Program-made: the position numbers and the translations under genes
NCBI GenBank assembly: GCA_903922535.1
Contig: CAIXUF010001373.1
Span: 1-12,191 of the forward strand
DNA length: 12,191 nucleotides
Direction of reading: 5' to 3'
DNA from: Candidatus Hydrogenedentota bacterium
GTDB lineage: Bacteria > Hydrogenedentota > Hydrogenedentia > Hydrogenedentiales > CAITNO01
Notes under the pieces: generated by a model
Databases searched by the model: none
What the model was told of the DNA's origin: nothing
What the model saw: the letters and a program-made list of their open reading frames with translations, nothing else
Shown here: positions 1 to 6,037 of the stretch, piece by piece
Position numbering within the stretch: position 1 is the first letter of the stretch
Layout: every line of letters starts with the position of its first letter

Positions 1-1
1 A

Positions 2-103
2 TGGTTCGCAAAACAACAACTCATCGACCCGGTCAAAAGGTACGAAACGTTCAACAATGAACGAAACCGCCGTGGTACCGAGCAGGTATGCCCGGTGGTG
101 TGA
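2..103 (+). CDS. Group II intron reverse transcriptase/maturase, C-terminal end (partial)
   Basis: An open frame enters from the left edge and ends at TGA 101-103, giving 33 visible residues (begins WFAKQQLIDPVKRYETF, ends with CPVV). No catalytic motif is included, so the call rests on position: it runs into a domain V/VI-like RNA structure, as intron-encoded proteins of the LtrA type do, and its hydrophobic/aromatic pattern resembles the tail of such proteins. The last dozen codons overlap the domain V hairpin. In another frame an ATG at position 1 gives a 19-residue peptide ending at 60, which looks incidental. A transposase or integrase tail was considered, but the RNA structure downstream favours the intron protein. 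Confidence 0.5.
   Translation, partial: WFAKQQLIDPVKRYETFNNERNRRGTEQVCPVV
66..99 (+). ncRNA. Group II intron domain V-like hairpin
   Basis: Positions 66-72 pair fully with 93-99, including a G69-T96 wobble, and 74 can pair with 91. Positions 75-79 pair with 85-89 around a short GAGCA loop. The interruption around 89-92 corresponds to the domain V bulge. CGC at 68-70 with its central G-U pair sits where the catalytic triad is expected. The overall span of 34 bases is the normal size for domain V. The loop is not a clean GNRA tetraloop and there is a T73/C92 mismatch, so the element is either a variant or slightly decayed. Confidence 0.62.
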
Positions 104-138
104 GAGGGGGAGAGGGGCAACCCCTCCCCCTACTCGAT
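102..138 (+). ncRNA. Group II intron domain VI with bulged branch-point A and 3' splice site
   Basis: Arms 102-117 and 121-135 fold around a CAA loop into a long G/C-rich stem, with a small G-A bulge on the 5' arm. On the 3' arm A132 is unpaired while 133-135 continue the stem with 102-104. A132 is the seventh base from T138, the spacing expected between the branch adenosine and the 3' end, and the element ends in AT, fitting the AY rule. Four T's follow (138-141), which can make this look like a terminator. Confidence 0.65.
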
Positions 139-348
139 TTTGGCCACCGTGGCACGCCGGTGAAATAGCCGCCGGATTGTCCTGTGTTTCCTTCCGAAAC
201 CATGCGCCCCCGGGCTTCTGGTCCGGGTGGGTCCGTCTTCCGATGGTTGCCGCGCACTATTGCCCAACCCGGCGCAACCAGGGCAGGCTGTTTATGTTAT
301 GCTAAATGCCGGTTCACCGCAGAGGCTTCAACCGAGCGAGGTGGCGAG
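139..348. other. Gene-free stretch: presumed 3' exon flank and leader of the acyl-CoA dehydrogenase
   Basis: No convincing gene is present on either strand. The frame of the downstream dehydrogenase stays open back to a GTG at 184, but the extra 55 residues are Arg/Pro/Gly-rich and unlike the family. Visible items are an imperfect CCGG-cored inverted repeat near 208-230 and an AT-rich patch at 291-307 holding a promoter candidate. Confidence 0.5.
295..303 (+). promoter_or_regulatory. Candidate extended -10 promoter for the acyl-CoA dehydrogenase
   Basis: TGTTATGCT combines an extended -10 TG with hexamer TATGCT, in the only AT-rich patch before the gene. The predicted start of transcription is near 310, giving a leader of about 40 bases. 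No good -35 is seen at 16-18 bases upstream, so this rests on the extended -10 alone. Confidence 0.3.
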
Positions 349-2046
349 ATGATTCTACTGAACCCCAAGCATCACTGTCGCCCTTATCCGGATGAGCGGT
401 CCCGCGAGATCATGCTCAAGACGATTGATTTCTTCGAGCGGAAAGGGCTGGACCGGATCAAGGAGGACGACCGCACGTTCAAGTGGTACGACGACTTCCT
501 CCAATTCCAGAAGGAGGAGAAGCTGTTCGCCACACTGCTCACCCCTTCGGCCTATGGCGGGGAAGACTGCCGGTGGGACACCTGGCGCAACTGCGAGTTC
601 AACGAGATCCTCGGCTTCTACGGCCTCCACTACTGGTACGCGTGGCAGGTCTCGATCCTGGGCCTCGGACCCATCTGGATGTCCGAGAATGAGGCGCTGA
701 AGGAGCGTGCGGCAAAATTGCTCGAAGAAGGCGCCATTTTCGCCTTTGGCCTTTCCGAGAAGGAGCACGGCGCGGACGTCTATTCCACCGAGATGCGCCT
801 GGACCCCGACGGTGCGGGCGCGTACAAGGCCAACGGCTCGAAGTACTACATTGGCAACGGTAACGAGGCGGAGATGGTGTCCGTTTTCGGCAAGATCTCC
901 GGTACCGGCGATTATGTCTTCTTCAACGCAAACTACCGCCACAAGCAATATGAATGCGTCAAAAACGTGGTCAACAGCCAGTCCTACGTTTCCGAATTTG
1001 CGCTGCGCGATTACCCCATCCCTGAATCGGAGATCCTCAGCCGCGGGCAATACGCCTGGGACTGCGCGCTGAACACGGTCAACATCGGCAAGTACAACCT
1101 CGGGTGGGCCTCAATAGGGATCTGCACCCACGCCATGTATGAGGCCGTCCGGCATGCCGCGAACCGCACGCTCTACGGCATGAAGGTCACGGACTTCCCG
1201 CACGTCAGGCAGTTGTTCACCGACGCCTATGCCCGGCTCGTGGCGATGAAGCTGTTTGCCCTGCGCGCGTCGGACTATATGCGTGTCGCCTCGCCGGAGG
1301 ACCGCCGCTACCTGCTCTACAACCCCGCCGTCAAGATGAAAGTAACCACGCAGGGCGAGGAGGTCATCAACCTGATGTGGGACGTGATTGCCGCGAAGGG
1401 CTTCGAGAAGGACATGTACTTCGAGATGGCGGCCCGCGACATACGCGCCCTGCCGAAGCTTGAGGGCACGGTGCACGTCAACATTGCGCTCATCATCAAG
1501 TTTATGCCGAACTACTTCTTCAATCCGGGGGAATTCCCCGGGGTTCCGGAGCAGAACGAGGCCCGCAACGACGACTTCCTCTTCCGGCAGGGGCCGACGC
1601 GCGGACTGGGCGGCATTCAATTCCATGACTACACGGCGGCCTATGATGGCTATGACCTGCCGAACGTGAACGTGTTCAAGCAGCAGATCGCCCTGTTCAA
1701 GGAATCGCTGCTGGCCGCGCCGCCGACGAAGGATCAGCAGAAGGACATTGATCTGCTGCTGAGCATTGGCGAACTTTTCACCCTCGTGGTGTACGGTCAA
1801 TTGGTGCTGGAGAACGCGCGCATTCACGACATTGGCGATGACCTCGTGGACCAGATTTTCGATTTCATGGTGCGTGATTTCTCGAAGTTCGCCCTGCAGG
1901 TCCTTGGCAAGCCCAGTTCCACGCCGGGCCAGGTCGAATATTGCCGGAAGATGATCATGAAGCCGGACTTCGGCCCGGACCGCTACAACCGCGTCTGGAG
2001 CGGCCAGGTGCTCCCCCTGAAAGACGCCTATCAAATGAATCCGTAA
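349..2046 (+). CDS. Acyl-CoA dehydrogenase family flavoprotein, long form
   Basis: A 565-residue FAD enzyme predicted to oxidise an acyl-CoA thioester at the alpha-beta bond and pass electrons to ETF. The ATG at 349 follows GAGGTGG at a 5-base spacing. Residues ~20-125 form the N-terminal helical domain and ~126-230 the beta domain with GLSEKEHGADV (134-144), the counterpart of the family's first signature but with His140 and Ala142 at positions normally small and Ser/Thr. Residues ~240-375 are the C-terminal helical domain: NRTLYG (272-277) matches the flavin-contacting Arg region, and Glu372 in LEGT is the position of the catalytic base of medium-chain type enzymes. AAKGF replaces the usual GG-x-GF. 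Usual length is about 380-400; residues ~385-565 are an additional mostly helical extension. No ETF, ligase or thiolase genes lie nearby, so the substrate cannot be named. It may be co-transcribed with the membrane protein 53 bases downstream. Confidence 0.88.
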   Translation: MILLNPKHHCRPYPDERSREIMLKTIDFFERKGLDRIKEDDRTFKWYDDFLQFQKEEKLFATLLTPSAYGGEDCRWDTWRNCEFNEILGFYGLHYWYAWQVSILGLGPIWMSENEALKERAAKLLEEGAIFAFGLSEKEHGADVYSTEMRLDPDGAGAYKANGSKYYIGNGNEAEMVSVFGKISGTGDYVFFNANYRHKQYECVKNVVNSQSYVSEFALRDYPIPESEILSRGQYAWDCALNTVNIGKYNLGWASIGICTHAMYEAVRHAANRTLYGMKVTDFPHVRQLFTDAYARLVAMKLFALRASDYMRVASPEDRRYLLYNPAVKMKVTTQGEEVINLMWDVIAAKGFEKDMYFEMAARDIRALPKLEGTVHVNIALIIKFMPNYFFNPGEFPGVPEQNEARNDDFLFRQGPTRGLGGIQFHDYTAAYDGYDLPNVNVFKQQIALFKESLLAAPPTKDQQKDIDLLLSIGELFTLVVYGQLVLENARIHDIGDDLVDQIFDFMVRDFSKFALQVLGKPSSTPGQVEYCRKMIMKPDFGPDRYNRVWSGQVLPLKDAYQMNP

Positions 2047-2099
2047 GTTCGGTGCGGGGGAAAGGGACACACACGGCCCTGCGGGGTTCTTTGCCGTTC

Positions 2100-2954
2100 A
2101 TGCTCCTGACGGCCTTGTCCGGCTGCGGCAGGCTTGACGCCATTGACTGCAGTCCCAAAATCACACCGGAAGCGTTTCTCAGTTCCCAGCCGCATCTGCA
2201 TGTGAAACTTGCCGCGGTTGATTTCATTCTTATCCAGCCGAGTTCCACCGTGATTGTCTATACGGCCGCCCTGCTGACAATGGGTGCTGGCCGGTGTTTT
2301 CTACGGGTGCGCAACAACGAGCAGACCCGTCTGTGGTGGGGTGTTGGTCTTCTGCTTTCAGGCTTTGGCGCCTTGTTGGCAGGCACCAGCTACCAGGCGT
2401 TCGGATATGAAATCAAATGCGCCGGCAGAGCGTTTTGCGCCTGGACCAGTTGGTGGGAGGTTGGCTATCTCATATTCACCGCGGCCGGCATGAACGCGCT
2501 GCTTGTGGCTGTGGCCTGTTCGTGCGCAACGGCAACACTCCGCAGGACCGTGTCGATCTATGCCGCCGCAAATGCGGCGGTTTATGCGGGCGTCGTGCTG
2601 GCCGGCGCCTTTGTTCCGGTCCGTTTTCTAGTTTCCTTCGAGTTCCTGATGCTGGCCGCCGTGCCGGCGGTTGTCCTTGCCCTTGTCCTCACCGGACGGG
2701 CCTTTGCCGAACGCCGGGATCCCGCAAGTCTTGCGCTTCTCGGGGCATGGGGCGGGTTTGTGATGGTGGTAGCGGCGCATGTCCTTGCCCAGTCGCTGGG
2801 AATCACGCAGAAGATGTTGTCCAGGGGGATCTGGTTTACCGAGAATGATGTCCTTCACGCGGGGATGATCCTTTGGGTGCTGTATGTCGCCGCGGCGCTT
2901 CCAAAGAGAATCGAGGATCGTCGCGGCCCGGTGACACGGCATTCTCCTTCGTAA
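2100..2954 (+). CDS. Unrecognised seven-helix integral membrane protein
   Basis: The 284-residue product is strongly hydrophobic. From the ATG at 2100, probable membrane helices lie near residues 49-65, 79-97, 118-141, 151-171, 175-199, 209-231 and 248-266. Polar residues near the membrane include Glu104 and Glu120, Asp250 and His253, with GTSYQAF (95-101) at the end of helix 2; a Ser plus an Asp/His pair in a seven-helix protein recalls CREST-type hydrolases (alkaline ceramidase, Per1), but the match is too thin to assign a function. The start is uncertain: SD is weak at 2100. A GTG at 2052 would add 16 residues and create a signal-peptide-like N-terminus with a basic segment, a hydrophobic core and LSGC, a lipobox pattern. 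The gene begins just after the dehydrogenase and ends 28 bases before the convergent ABC operon. Confidence 0.75.
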   Translation: MLLTALSGCGRLDAIDCSPKITPEAFLSSQPHLHVKLAAVDFILIQPSSTVIVYTAALLTMGAGRCFLRVRNNEQTRLWWGVGLLLSGFGALLAGTSYQAFGYEIKCAGRAFCAWTSWWEVGYLIFTAAGMNALLVAVACSCATATLRRTVSIYAAANAAVYAGVVLAGAFVPVRFLVSFEFLMLAAVPAVVLALVLTGRAFAERRDPASLALLGAWGGFVMVVAAHVLAQSLGITQKMLSRGIWFTENDVLHAGMILWVLYVAAALPKRIEDRRGPVTRHSPS

Positions 2955-2982
2955 AGGGGGGTAGTTGCGCCGGGGGGGCGTT

Positions 2983-3966
2983 TCAGGCCTGTTGCCGCTC
3001 ATAGAATTCGCGGACGATTTCCTCGATTTCCGGTTCTTGGAGGGTGAGATCGCGAATGTCATGGTTGCGCGTGATGATCGTGGCGGCCTCGGCGGGGGAT
3101 ATTTCTTCGGACCTAAACGCGAACCAGACGCGGGGGCCTTCCCTGTTGATGACATGCAGCCGGGGATCGGCCACCCGGGCATTCTCACACACAAACTCGA
3201 CCATCATCCGGTGGCCCGTGCCGAAGCTGTCCTTGAAACCGGCCAGCGGGCCGTCGTGGAGCAGCCGGCCCCCGTTGATCATGATAATCCGGTTGCAGAT
3301 GCGCTCAATGTCGTCCATGTCGTGCGTGGTGAGGATGACCGTGGTGCCCCGTTCCCGGTTCACCTCGCGCATGAAGGTGCGGATGCGGCTTTTTGCCACG
3401 ACGTCCAGCCCGATGGTCGGCTCGTCCAGGTAGACGATTTCCGGGTCGTGCAGCAGGGCCAGGGCGAGGTTTGCCCGCATTTTCTGCCCCAGGCTGAGCT
3501 GGCGGGTGGGCTGGTTCATGAACTCGCCCAACCCCAGCAGGTCGGAGAAGAACTCCACGTTGCGTTTGAAGCGCCCCACCTCCACCCGGTACATGCGCCG
3601 GTGGAGGTCGAGAGTTTCGACGACGGGCAAATCCCAGTACAGTTGGGAACGCTGGCCGAAGACCACCCCAATGTGCCGGGCGTTTTCCTTCCGCTGCCGG
3701 TGCGGCACGCGGCCGCCCACCACGATGGAGCCGGAGTCGGGCGCGAGAATGCCGGAGAGCATCTTTATGGTGGTCGATTTTCCTGCGCCGTTCGGCCCGA
3801 TATAGCCGATCATTTCGCCGGGCTCGATCCGAAAGCTGATGCCGTCCACCGCCTTGATGACGTCGTAGTCGCGCCAGAACAGCGAACGGACCGAGGCCAG
3901 CACACCCGGACTGCGCCGGTGTATCCGGAATGCTTTCGAGACGCCGTTGACTTCAATGAGAGCCAT
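2983..3966 (-). CDS. ABC-2 type exporter ATP-binding protein (DUF990-associated, COG4586-like)
   Basis: A 327-residue ATPase that powers export through the two permeases encoded just upstream. Walker A is GPNGAGKST (57-65), Q-loop Gln105, signature LSLGQ (157-161), Walker B IVYLDE (177-182), D-loop GLD (186-188) and H-loop His215, so all catalytic elements are intact. The signature reads LSLGQ rather than LSGGQ, a variant typical of this subfamily. The N-terminal insertion at ~16-36 (HRRSPGVLASVRSLF) before the first strand is also typical. Residues ~235-327 form the C-terminal regulatory tail. The ATG at 3966 is preceded by GGGAGG with a 6-base spacing, and the gene lies 33 bases after the upstream permease. 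The substrate of this exporter type is generally unknown; nothing here identifies it. Confidence 0.92.
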   Translation of the reverse strand: MALIEVNGVSKAFRIHRRSPGVLASVRSLFWRDYDVIKAVDGISFRIEPGEMIGYIGPNGAGKSTTIKMLSGILAPDSGSIVVGGRVPHRQRKENARHIGVVFGQRSQLYWDLPVVETLDLHRRMYRVEVGRFKRNVEFFSDLLGLGEFMNQPTRQLSLGQKMRANLALALLHDPEIVYLDEPTIGLDVVAKSRIRTFMREVNRERGTTVILTTHDMDDIERICNRIIMINGGRLLHDGPLAGFKDSFGTGHRMMVEFVCENARVADPRLHVINREGPRVWFAFRSEEISPAEAATIITRNHDIRDLTLQEPEIEEIVREFYERQQA

Positions 3967-3999
3967 GATGAACCTCCCGCCTCCCGCGCATGCCGCCGG

Positions 4000-4809
4000 T
4001 CATGACCCGGTGCTCTGGTAGCGGCTCAACCCGAAGCGCCAAAACTGGTACGCCAGTGTGAAGGCGGCGATGCCCACCACCGGTGACAGGTACTGGATAA
4101 TCGGGCTGAACCCGACATAGTCGTGGTGTTCCAGAAAGAACTGGGCCGGAAAGAAGCTCACAAAACCGTAGGGTAACAGCACGGTAAAGACCAACTGGAC
4201 CGGCCGTTGGAATGCGGACAGGGGATAGTGAACGAAGGTGCCCAGGTTCCACAGGAGTATGGAGGTCAGGGCCTCGTTGCGCACGAGCCAGAAGGCCGGA
4301 ACGCCTGTGGCCACAAACACGGCCGCATAGATCAGCGCACCGCTCAGAACGATGACCACAAGCACGGCGAGAGTGACGGGGGTCGCGGCAATGCCCAGTT
4401 TTGCCATGGACAGGCCGATGACAAGCACCGAAAGCGAAAGGTGGCTGAAATAGCCGTAATTGAATTGCCGGACGGCAATGAAGAGAAAGGGGTTAACCGG
4501 CTTGGTCAGGACATTGTCGAACTCTCCCGTGCGGATCATCTGTCCCAGTCCGTAGAAGGAATTGAAGCAGAAGATGCCCGCCAGCGCGTAGGAAAACAGG
4601 TTGAGCCCGTAGAAGAACGTGACCTCGGAGGGGCGCCATCCCGCGATGCCGTTGAACCGGGCGACCATGATATAGAGGAGCAGCACATAGGCGCCGTAAC
4701 CGAGCGCCTGTGCCACGGCGCCGAACAGGAACGCCGCCCGGTATTCCATCATCGACTGGAGCTGGACGCCGACGAAGCGGAGATAGAGGCTGATGCCGTG
4801 CCTTGTCAT
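4000..4809 (-). CDS. ABC-2 type permease, ABC2_membrane_6/DUF990 family (COG3694-like)
   Basis: A 269-residue inner-membrane protein with about six helices. The N-terminal cytoplasmic start (YLRFVGVQLQSMMEYRAAF) leads into the first helix, and the loop FDNVLTKPVNPF near residues 96-107 is the conserved cytoplasmic segment of this family. The middle helices include a Leu/Val-rich pair near 120-165. The segment YPLSAFQRPVQLVF, a later LPYGFVSFFPA and a C-terminus ending YQSTGS are characteristic. Its ATG (4809-4807) overlaps the stop codon of the preceding permease in an ATGA arrangement, so the two subunits are probably translationally coupled and made in equal amounts as a heterodimer. GAGGTG lies about 8 bases before the start. 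Confidence 0.9.
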   Translation of the reverse strand: MTRHGISLYLRFVGVQLQSMMEYRAAFLFGAVAQALGYGAYVLLLYIMVARFNGIAGWRPSEVTFFYGLNLFSYALAGIFCFNSFYGLGQMIRTGEFDNVLTKPVNPFLFIAVRQFNYGYFSHLSLSVLVIGLSMAKLGIAATPVTLAVLVVIVLSGALIYAAVFVATGVPAFWLVRNEALTSILLWNLGTFVHYPLSAFQRPVQLVFTVLLPYGFVSFFPAQFFLEHHDYVGFSPIIQYLSPVVGIAAFTLAYQFWRFGLSRYQSTGS

Positions 4810-5618
4810 CCCCCGTACACCTCAATCTTTTCCTGCGCCTTTTTCCACAGGCCCCGTTCAACCACCAGCAGCACCGCCAGCCACAGGGCCTGGAGCGCCA
4901 GCGTCTTGGCGACCGTCCCGGGCGAGCTCTTTTCCAGGAAGATCGCCAGGGGCGCGAAGCTGGCCAGTTGCCACGGAAAGGCCTCGCTCACCGCGCGCAG
5001 CGCAAGCGGATAAAACCATAACGGCACCATGCCCCCGGAGAACAACGAGCGCATCGCGCCAAACAGCCAGTCCACGTGGTACGAGGTCTTGAACCAGAAG
5101 GACAGCAGGCCGAGGGTGTAGTTGAGCTGGGTCACCACCAGAATGCCGCCGGCCAGGGTGCCGAGGAAGAGCAGGAAGTTCATGGGCTCCCGGGGAAGCC
5201 GGATGCCCCAGCACACCACCCCGAGAACGCACGCGGGCAGCGCGGTGGCCAGGTTCATCAAGGCGGTCTCCCCGAAGTCCTCGCAAATCATGCACCACTT
5301 GAACTCGACGGGACGGATGAAATCATTGGCGATGGAGCCGTCCTGCACCCGTTCGGCGATTCGCATGTCGATGAATGACGCTGTAACTGAGGACACAAGC
5401 ATGCCAAGAATGACGTAAGTGACCATGTCCTGCACGGTCACCCCGTTGCCCGCGGGACTGCCGGCAAAGAGAACCTGCCAGACACTGATTTGCACGAACA
5501 GCGAGAGGAAGTTTCCCGCCACCTTCATGGCCACGTCCGTCTTGTAGATCATTCGCTGCCGAAAGGTTTTTCGGGCAAAGTCAAGATAGAGGTTCAACGT
5601 GTCCAGTCTTCCGTGCAT
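4806..5618 (-). CDS. ABC-2 type permease, ABC2_membrane_6/DUF990 family (COG4587-like)
   Basis: The first gene of the exporter operon encodes a 270-residue membrane protein with about six helices, the partner of the next permease. After an N-terminal segment LYLDFARKTFRQRMIYKTD come helices around residues 30-50, 60-80, 105-135, 140-165, 170-195 and 235-255. The loop VQDGSIANDFIRPVEF resembles the conserved cytoplasmic 'G-I-x-x-x-L-x-P' region, and the protein ends KIEVYGG, like the hydrophilic GG-terminated tail of this subfamily. I chose ATG 5618: it gives a length equal to its partner and the family's typical start. The frame is open back to a TTG at 5720, but those 34 residues lack family features. 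Upstream sequence GGGATGGCGGG gives a modest ribosome site. Confidence 0.88.
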   Translation of the reverse strand: MHGRLDTLNLYLDFARKTFRQRMIYKTDVAMKVAGNFLSLFVQISVWQVLFAGSPAGNGVTVQDMVTYVILGMLVSSVTASFIDMRIAERVQDGSIANDFIRPVEFKWCMICEDFGETALMNLATALPACVLGVVCWGIRLPREPMNFLLFLGTLAGGILVVTQLNYTLGLLSFWFKTSYHVDWLFGAMRSLFSGGMVPLWFYPLALRAVSEAFPWQLASFAPLAIFLEKSSPGTVAKTLALQALWLAVLLVVERGLWKKAQEKIEVYGG

Positions 5619-5710
5619 CCCGCCATCCCGTTGTGTTCCGCGCCTGTTCCCTTCACACCTGCCTGCGGCGACAAGCCCCGCACTCACCCTGTCAACATGC
5701 TGCGAAGAAG

Positions 5711-5739
5711 ATAATAGCAAGCGGGGCCGGAGAAGTCAC
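5711..5739 (-). promoter_or_regulatory. Candidate promoter for the ABC exporter operon
   Basis: On the minus strand, GTGACT (5739-5734) matches TTGACA at four positions. It is followed by exactly 17 bases and TATTAT (5716-5711), with TG one base before the -10 (extended -10). Predicted transcription starts near 5704, giving a leader of roughly 85 bases before the ATG at 5618. Confidence 0.45.
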
Positions 5740-5987
5740 CGTGCGGGGGCTGTCGCGCGCCGGAACGACCCGGAATGGCACAGCATTGACCGGCCTTGCG
5801 CATTCGGGACATGCCCTCCGGGTGGTTTTGGCGCAACCGACAGGCGCAATCCTGATGCCATTGCAGGTGATTGGCGTCAGTTCATGATGATTTGCGGGTG
5901 ATGCGCGCCCGGTCCGTGGATAGAACCCGAATCCCGGCGGGAGCCCTCCGGGAGAACCCCAAAAATGTGTGCAATCCTTGCCGGTCC

Positions 5988-5996
5988 TGCTATCAT
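5988..5996 (+). promoter_or_regulatory. Candidate extended -10 promoter for the kinase/radical SAM operon
   Basis: TGCTATCAT holds an extended -10 TG and the hexamer TATCAT. The best spaced -35, TGTGCA at 5968-5973, is poor. Transcription would begin near 6002, about 35 bases before the ATG at 6038. The motif is nearly the same as the leftward promoter's TGCTATTAT. Confidence 0.4.
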
Positions 5997-6037
5997 GACC
6001 CCCTGTTTGTCGTGTTTGGAAGAAACGGGATTTCGCG

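Larger units (their letters stand above)
1..138 (+). mobile_element. Group II intron, 3' terminal part (probably bacterial class C)
   Basis: This is the last part of a group II intron; the rest lies left of the window. Seen: an open frame to 103 that could be the tail of the intron-encoded protein, a hairpin at 66-99 with the pairing pattern of domain V, and a second hairpin at 102-135 with one unpaired A (132) on its 3' side, followed by CGAT. A bulged A seven bases before an AY end is the hallmark of domain VI with its branch point, so the 3' splice site is placed after T138. The GTGGTGTGAGAGG and CTACTCGAT blocks match what I remember of bacterial intron 3' ends. The CGC at 68-70 with a central G-U pair suggests class C, which normally inserts beside transcription terminators. 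Whether the upstream part is intact cannot be seen. Confidence 0.72.
5619..6037. other. Divergent intergenic region between exporter operon and kinase/radical SAM operon
   Basis: This 419-base gap has no supported gene. Frames of 75-170 codons cross it on both strands but are Arg/Ala/Pro/Cys-rich, lack ribosome sites and look like GC-rich background. It contains a leftward promoter candidate at 5711-5739 and a rightward one at 5988-5996. GGCGCAA occurs twice 13 bases apart (5830-5836 and 5843-5849), and GCCCTCCGGG occurs at 5813-5822 and 5943-5952. Either pair could be a regulator site, but nothing proves it. Confidence 0.6.

Noticed and set aside
2..103. C-terminal tail of an IS transposase or integrase
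   Set aside because: The pattern with RYETFNNERNRR is superficially similar, but no terminal inverted repeat follows and the frame runs into intron-like RNA structure.
102..141. Rho-independent terminator of a gene to the left
   Set aside because: A strong hairpin followed by four T's fits, but the bulged A132 at the right distance from CGAT and the domain V-like hairpin just before it fit a group II intron 3' end better.
184..348. 55-residue N-terminal extension of the acyl-CoA dehydrogenase from a GTG
   Set aside because: Composition is Arg/Pro/Gly-rich and unlike the family, and the ATG at 349 has a well placed GAGGTGG.
355..2070. Long antisense open frames (about 230 and 320 codons) opposite the dehydrogenase
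   Set aside because: They mirror the codon pattern of the real gene, are rich in Val/Leu/Arg/Glu runs, and show no family features or ribosome sites.
1941..2099. Upstream extension of the seven-helix protein into the dehydrogenase gene
   Set aside because: Residues before about 2052 are Pro/Arg-rich and read out of frame over conserved dehydrogenase sequence.
2563..2580. Hairpin CCGCCGC-AAAT-GCGGCGG followed by TTT, as an internal terminator
   Set aside because: It lies in an Ala-rich membrane helix where GCC/GCG codons readily make such palindromes, and the T-run is only three bases.
2656..2670. Hairpin CCGCCG-TGC-CGGCGG
   Set aside because: Six-base stem in Ala/Val codons of the same gene, without a T-run; expected from composition.
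2955..2982. Bidirectional terminator between the converging genes
   Set aside because: Only a four-base CGCC/GGCG stem with three T's is seen; too weak to call.
5619..5720. 34-residue N-terminal extension of the first permease from a TTG
   Set aside because: It lacks family features, overlaps the promoter candidate's -10, and the ATG at 5618 gives the same length as the partner subunit.
5633..5901. Small genes of 80-100 codons in the divergent intergenic region
   Set aside because: Overlapping frames with skewed composition, no ribosome sites and no recognisable domain.
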